Assembly: GCF_002994635.1 (NCBI RefSeq)
Contig: NZ_PVNL01000043.1
Span: forward strand, 1 to 33,619
Reading direction: 5' to 3'
Source: Enhygromyxa salina
Lineage (GTDB): Bacteria > Myxococcota_A > Polyangia > Nannocystales > Nannocystaceae
Length of the DNA stretch: 33,619 nucleotides
In this document: in pieces, positions 29,693 to 33,619 of the stretch
How the letters are laid out: every line of letters starts with the position of its first letter
Numbering within the stretch: the stretch's first letter is position 1
Made by a program: the position numbers and the translations under genes
The notes under the pieces: model-generated
The model's input: only the letters and a program-made list of their open reading frames with translations
What the model was told of the DNA's origin: nothing
Database searches by the model: none

Positions 29693-31645
29693 GTGCTGAT
29701 CCCACTGTTGCTGGCCAAGCAGCCAGAGGTCGACGTCTCCGCCCACATCGAGGCGGCGACGCAGTACATGTGGATCGCGTTCGCGCTGCTGATCGCGTTC
29801 TTCGTGCTGCGGCCCGAGCTGTGGCGCCGGCTGTGGTTTCGGCGCCTCGATCCGCGCGGGCCCGCGCTGGCTCGGATCGGCCTGGGCATCACCTTGGTCT
29901 GGACCTTCCTCGACCTGCTGGTGCTGCAGGGCGAGTGGCTGTTCACGGATCAGGGCCTGCTGCTCACCGACATGGCTCGCAAGAACTACGGCGGCAAGAT
30001 GCGCACGCTGTGGGATCCCGAGCACGGGTTCGAGCACTGGTGGGACGTGTTCACGGTGCTCACGGATCGCTGGTCGGTGTTGTTCATCCGCAGCGATCCG
30101 CCGTTCGTGTACGCCCTGTTCGGGCTGCTGTTCGTGTTCGGGACCATGATGACGATCGGGCTGTACACGCGAGTGAGCACGATCCTCAGCTGGCTCTTGA
30201 TGCTGCAGCTCTACAACTACAACCCGATCTACTACACCGGTGGCGACACGGTGATGCGGGTGATGATGTTCCTGGCGATGTTCATCGACTGGGGGCAGGC
30301 CTACTCGGTCGACGCCTGGCGAGCGCGGCGGCGGGCGATCCTGGCCGGCGCCGAGCAGATCCCCGCGCCCAAGCGGATCGCCGTGTGGCCGATCCGGCTG
30401 ATGATGATCCAGCTCGCGTGCATCTACAGCGCGACCGGCCTGCTCAAGAGTGGCAAGACCTGGGCCAACGGCACCGCGCTCTACTACGCGCTCAACCTCG
30501 ATCACTTCTACCGGGTCCCCGCGTTCACGCTCTACGCGTGGGCCGACAAGCTCTACATCACGCGGGTCATGACCGTGACCGTGCACTGGTGGGAGTCGCT
30601 GTTCCCGCTGGTGTTCCTCGGCGAGCTCCTGCGCGGGGTCGACAAGGATCAGGCGGCGGGCACCTGGGTCGGCCCGGTGCCGCGCTGGACCTTCTACGCC
30701 CTGGGTCTGGCTGGCTCGGTGCTGGTGGTCTGGACCGCGCCGACCTGGGCCCGGACCGCGCCCTTGTTCTTGCTCGCGGCGATGATCTACGCGGACCGCC
30801 GGTGGATGAAGGAGCCCGACAAGTCCGGGACCGACGTGGTCGCGTGGACGATCCGCGGGCTCAGCTGGCTGTGCCTGATCGGCTTCGTCGCGATCGGGGC
30901 CGTGTTCGCGGATCTGGGGGTCCTCTACTACTTCAACCCCCCGAAGGACGCGCCCGCCTGGCTGCAGAACAAGGCGCTGCTGCGCAACGCCGCCTCGATT
31001 GCGACGATCTCGGTCCCGCTGTTCCTGGCCGCCGTGATCCTGATCTTGCGCACGTGGATGCCCCGCGCGTACCGCTTCACCCGCGACTGGCTGTTCGGCA
31101 AGCGCCTGTGGCTGACCATGGGGCTGTTCATGCACATCGGGATCGACCTGACCATGAACGTCGGGACCTTCGTGCAGGTCATGATCGCCGTGTACCCGAT
31201 CTGGCTGGCGGGCGACGACGTCGACGCGATGTGGCGCTACCTGCTGTGGCGCGCCGCCAAGCCCGGCGAGGCCGGCCGACCGCCGGTCCCCAAGGGCAGC
31301 CTGCGTCGGTTCGGGCGGCTCCTGATCGCGCCGTTCGAGCGGGCCAAGTACCGCGTCCGTCGGCCAGCCTGGGTCTGCATCCACGGCCCCAGTGAGGCCG
31401 CGATCCGCCGGGTGGCCTTGCTGCGTTGCTGGGATCTGGGCGAGCGGATCAACTTCGAGCTCGACCCGGACCGCACCAGCGAGGTGCTGCTGCTGCACTC
31501 ACCGGATCGCAAGCACAGCTTCGAGGGGGGCCGCGCAGCCCGTGAGCTGATCTCCCTGTTTCCCGGGCTGTGGTGGCTGTGGCCGCTGAGCATGTTCCCC
31601 GGCATCGGCCGGGGCGTGGCCATGATCCTGCGCCAACGCGTGTAG
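29693..31645 (+). CDS. HTTM-domain membrane protein with degenerate DCC-like C-terminal domain
   Basis: A 650-residue polytopic protein. Start GTG 29693 has a good ribosome site (GGAG at 29684-29687, 5-nt spacing). The HTTM module covers about 55-510: ARIGLGITLVWTFLD, TGGDTVMRVMMF, CIYSATGLLKSGKTW (K252, aligned with the carboxylase base) and LFMHIGIDLTMNVGTF. Residues 562-650 read like a DCC/DUF393 thiol-disulfide domain in secondary pattern (RRVALLRCWDLGERINFELD, SFEGGRAARELISLFPGLWW, LSMFPGIGR). However, the DxxCxxC active site is replaced by IHGPSEA. It follows the larger HTTM gene by 67 bp and precedes the next gene by 13 bp. Inner membrane, function unknown. Confidence 0.87.
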   Translation: MLIPLLLAKQPEVDVSAHIEAATQYMWIAFALLIAFFVLRPELWRRLWFRRLDPRGPALARIGLGITLVWTFLDLLVLQGEWLFTDQGLLLTDMARKNYGGKMRTLWDPEHGFEHWWDVFTVLTDRWSVLFIRSDPPFVYALFGLLFVFGTMMTIGLYTRVSTILSWLLMLQLYNYNPIYYTGGDTVMRVMMFLAMFIDWGQAYSVDAWRARRRAILAGAEQIPAPKRIAVWPIRLMMIQLACIYSATGLLKSGKTWANGTALYYALNLDHFYRVPAFTLYAWADKLYITRVMTVTVHWWESLFPLVFLGELLRGVDKDQAAGTWVGPVPRWTFYALGLAGSVLVVWTAPTWARTAPLFLLAAMIYADRRWMKEPDKSGTDVVAWTIRGLSWLCLIGFVAIGAVFADLGVLYYFNPPKDAPAWLQNKALLRNAASIATISVPLFLAAVILILRTWMPRAYRFTRDWLFGKRLWLTMGLFMHIGIDLTMNVGTFVQVMIAVYPIWLAGDDVDAMWRYLLWRAAKPGEAGRPPVPKGSLRRFGRLLIAPFERAKYRVRRPAWVCIHGPSEAAIRRVALLRCWDLGERINFELDPDRTSEVLLLHSPDRKHSFEGGRAARELISLFPGLWWLWPLSMFPGIGRGVAMILRQRV

Positions 31646-31658
31646 GACTGCGCTGGTC

Positions 31659-32195
31659 ATGAAGACCAGGATCATCGACGTCATCGCGTTGCTCGCCTTC
31701 GTGGTGTTGTGGCTGATCCCCATGGCCTGGGTCGGCTACCTCGGGGGGCCCCCTGCGAGCTGGCCGGTCAACTGCCAGGATCTGTACGCGGTCTCGTGCT
31801 TGTTTGGGCGCGGCAGCGAGCGCGTGAGCATGTTCTATGTGCAGGTCCGGTTCGCCGACCGGCCGGGTTGGTACGACCTGCCCGAGCACGAGTACTTCAA
31901 GCTCGAGCCCTTCGGTCACCGCAATCGGTTTGATCGGTTCATGGCGCGGTTTGGGTACCGCGAGGGCGACGGCCTGGCCCGCAGCGAGCTCGCGCACTGG
32001 CTCGCGGCCACCCACCGCGAGCGGCACGGCGATGAGCCGGGGATCGTCGCCGTTCGGTTCTTGTGGGTCGACCACGTGATCTCGGCCGACGCGCCACCCG
32101 AGGATCGCTGGCGCAAGCCGCCCCGACCGCGAGCCGGGCAGCTGCGCACGCTTGGCGATCCCGTGATCATTCAAGCCGCGGCGGTGCAACCGTGA
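31659..32195 (+). CDS. Single-pass membrane protein, stand-alone version of the HTTM-linked soluble domain
   Basis: A 178-residue protein with one N-terminal TM helix (about 5-25, VIALLAFVVLWLIPMAWVGY) and a soluble part. The soluble part resembles in order and pattern the C-terminal domain of the 1006-residue HTTM protein: a strand with VQVRFAD, an aromatic/acidic strand (EHEYFKLEPF), R-rich helix (RNRFDRFMARFG), a helix SELAHWLAATH, then GIVAVRFLWVDHVI. The similarity is by eye only. The start ATG 31659 is 13 bp after the second HTTM stop. Its own stop overlaps the next start (GTGA). Function unknown; probably a subunit of the HTTM complex. Confidence 0.75.
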   Translation: MKTRIIDVIALLAFVVLWLIPMAWVGYLGGPPASWPVNCQDLYAVSCLFGRGSERVSMFYVQVRFADRPGWYDLPEHEYFKLEPFGHRNRFDRFMARFGYREGDGLARSELAHWLAATHRERHGDEPGIVAVRFLWVDHVISADAPPEDRWRKPPRPRAGQLRTLGDPVIIQAAAVQP

Positions 32196-33100
32196 CCCAA
32201 CCACCGAGCGTGACAGCGCGAGCGCTTCACTGGGCGCTGGGGCCGGTCTCCGCGATTCGGCTCGAGAGCTTTCGGTGGACCACGACCTTGGTGTTGCTCA
32301 TCTACACCCTGACGTGGAGCTTGGAGGCCAGTGAGTGGCTGACGCCTGTCGGCTATCACGTGAGCGCGGCCGCCTCGCGTGGGTTGCAGCTGCCGATCCC
32401 GCTGCTGGGTCGGGGGAGCCTCGTCGCGTTCTTGCTGATCTACGTCGGCAGCATGGTCGGGATCTTGTTGGACCTGCGCCCGCGGCTGTGCTCGTACGTG
32501 GTGTTCATGGGGTTGCTGTATGTGACCCTCGCTGATCGACTCTCGGCGTTCTCGATGAACAAGCTCGCCCTCGTCGCGTACTTGGTGCTGCTGCTCGCAC
32601 CTTGGCCCGCGACTGGCTCGGCTGGCCGCGATGCTCCCGATGTGCCCGATGCTCCCGACAGTTCCCAGGATCAGGAGCACCCCCAGCTGCGCTCCGCCTG
32701 GCCGCTCCGGATCCTGCAAGCGACCGTGTTGCTTCAGTACGTTGGCGCCGGGGTTTGCAAGCTGCGCGGCAACTGGCTGACCAACCCCCAGGTGCTGTGG
32801 CTGCAGGCGCAGGACGTCTACATGACCAAGTTCGCCGCGTGGATGGTCCGCGAGGTTCCGGTGTGGGGGTGGACCGTACTGCAGCACGGCGCGCTGGCGT
32901 TCGAGTTGCTCGCGCCGCTGCTGCTGTGTGTGCGTCGACTGCGACCGCTCGGGTTTGCGTGGGGTCTGGCGATGCACGTCGGCATCGCCCTCATGATGCA
33001 CAGGGTCGGGCTGTTCTCGTTGTCGGTGGTCGCTTACTACGTTCTGTTCGTTGACGAAGCCCACCTGTTTGGCCTGCGCGAGCGGCTTCGGGCGGGGTGA
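32192..33100 (+). CDS. Minimal HTTM-like membrane protein
   Basis: A 302-residue polytopic protein, the shortest HTTM homologue here. GTG 32192 overlaps the upstream stop by 4 bp, so translation is coupled; the in-frame upstream codons lie within the previous gene. Blocks: RLESFRWTTTLVLLIYTL, SMNKLALVAYLVLLLAPW, LLQYVGAGVCKLRGNWL (K190 aligned with the carboxylase base), and FELLAPLLL to GLAMHVGIALMM. A 25-residue Pro/Asp linker (146-166) sits in the middle loop. It lacks any soluble domain. Last gene of the operon; a RRM gene follows after 154 bp. Inner membrane. Confidence 0.82.
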   Translation: MTQPPSVTARALHWALGPVSAIRLESFRWTTTLVLLIYTLTWSLEASEWLTPVGYHVSAAASRGLQLPIPLLGRGSLVAFLLIYVGSMVGILLDLRPRLCSYVVFMGLLYVTLADRLSAFSMNKLALVAYLVLLLAPWPATGSAGRDAPDVPDAPDSSQDQEHPQLRSAWPLRILQATVLLQYVGAGVCKLRGNWLTNPQVLWLQAQDVYMTKFAAWMVREVPVWGWTVLQHGALAFELLAPLLLCVRRLRPLGFAWGLAMHVGIALMMHRVGLFSLSVVAYYVLFVDEAHLFGLRERLRAG

Positions 33101-33254
33101 GGTCGGGCTCGGGTTGGGTCCCGGGTTTGGGCTCGGGCCATGGTCGCGAGAAAAAAATTGCAGGCTTCCGCGTAGGCAATGGTTGCCGCTGCGCGGGCGC
33201 CTCCGGTACCCTGGTCGTACGGGGCAAAGGACCCCTGGATCGAGAAGCTCGCAG

Positions 33255-33619
33255 ATGTCGACAAAACTGTTCGTCGGCGGCCTCCCTTGGGCGATGGACA
33301 ACCAGCGCCTGAAGGAAGTGTTTGCTGAATTTGGTGACGTGGAGGACGCCCGCGTCGTGTTGGATCGAGAGACCGGACGCTCGCGTGGGTTCGGCTTCGT
33401 CACCTTTGCCACGCCAGAGGCTGCCGAGAACGCCCTGGCGCTCAATGGCCAGGACGTGGACGGGCGGCCGATTCGCATCGATCGTGCCCAGGAGAAGCAG
33501 CGGCCCGCTCGTGGTGGTGGTCGGCCGTCGGGGCCGGACCGTGGCGGTGGCGGTGGCGGTGGCGGTGGCGGTGGCGGTGGCGATCGACCTGACCGGTCGG
33601 GACCTGCCGCCGCCCCGGG
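33255..33619 (+). CDS. RRM-type RNA-binding protein with Gly-rich tail (3' end cut by window)
   Basis: At least 121 residues with no stop in the window. One RNA-recognition motif covers 4-80: RNP2 KLFVGGLPW (4-12) and RNP1 RGFGFVTF, with aromatic residues in place for RNA stacking. The tail is Arg/Gly-rich (RPARGGGRPSG, then 13 consecutive Gly). This is the layout of small bacterial and organellar Gly-rich RNA-binding proteins, which are often cold-induced. ATG 33255 gives the normal family start. It stands alone after the HTTM operon; the 154-bp upstream region has a short ATTGC/GCAAT repeat (33157-33180) but no clear promoter. Confidence 0.93.
   Translation, partial: MSTKLFVGGLPWAMDNQRLKEVFAEFGDVEDARVVLDRETGRSRGFGFVTFATPEAAENALALNGQDVDGRPIRIDRAQEKQRPARGGGRPSGPDRGGGGGGGGGGGGGDRPDRSGPAAAP
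33543..33581 (+). repeat. GGCGGT hexanucleotide repeat encoding 13 glycines
   Basis: Six and a half alternating GGC-GGT units in frame within the RRM gene. Length changes in whole units would keep the frame. The exact alternation makes it a candidate for copy-number variation between strains. Confidence 0.9.

Noticed and set aside
29303..31498. 731-residue minus-strand frame opposite the second HTTM gene
   Set aside because: His/Gln/Arg/Pro-rich shadow of two membrane proteins.
33105..33137. Direct repeat GGGCTCGGG (33105-33113 and 33129-33137) after the HTTM operon
   Set aside because: It is short and low-complexity in a GC-rich gap; there is no stem with a U-tract, so no terminator call is justified.

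Overview
The window is very GC-rich chromosomal DNA in which nearly every codon ends in G or C. It looks like a myxobacterium, probably from the Nannocystis/Enhygromyxa side. The reasons are a Hanks-type kinase fused to an ATPase and a helical-repeat tail, a MYXO-CTERM-like surface protein, many lipoproteins, large TPR proteins and an operon of HTTM membrane proteins. The placement is inferred from gene content; there is no rRNA here to settle it.

Layout: 1-3552 is a TPR protein cut by the left edge, followed by tRNA-Ser(UGA) (3633-3719). Next come an aldo/keto reductase (-) and a DNA methyltransferase (+) that diverge from a region holding a 21-bp palindrome. asnS (-) and queE (+) diverge from a 46-bp gap. 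8044-8637 is a small protein with duplicated helix-turn-helix-like repeats. 8842-11705 (+) is a compact run: lipoprotein, small membrane protein, cyaY, a second lipoprotein and folK. 11728-13526 (-) is an overlapping two-gene unit encoding a P-loop ATPase and a 159-residue partner. glmS (-) follows, then a paired M16 peptidase operon (-) and a 1089-residue kinase-ATPase (-). tRNA-Gln(UUG) with a textbook promoter and prs (+) come next. A nested palindrome separates prs from a secreted papain-like protease (-). After a MYXO-CTERM-like protein, 26605-33100 (+) is a four-gene membrane operon built from HTTM (vitamin-K gamma-carboxylase-like) proteins. An RRM RNA-binding protein runs off the right edge.

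The housekeeping content covers tRNA charging (asnS), queuosine precursor synthesis (queE), folate (folK), PRPP (prs), amino sugar (glmS) and iron handling (cyaY). Two parts stand out as possible uncharacterised systems. One is the HTTM operon: three diverged members keep a lysine in the position I align with the catalytic base of human gamma-glutamyl carboxylase, and they are linked to a stand-alone version of a soluble domain carried by the largest member. The other is the ATPase plus 159-residue partner, which looks like an inserted conflict or regulatory cassette.

A window-wide regulatory pattern is also visible. Several genes (glmS, aldo/keto reductase, papain-like protease, the ATPase, asnS) have a TANNNT -10 box only 6-8 nt before the start codon, which predicts leaderless mRNAs.
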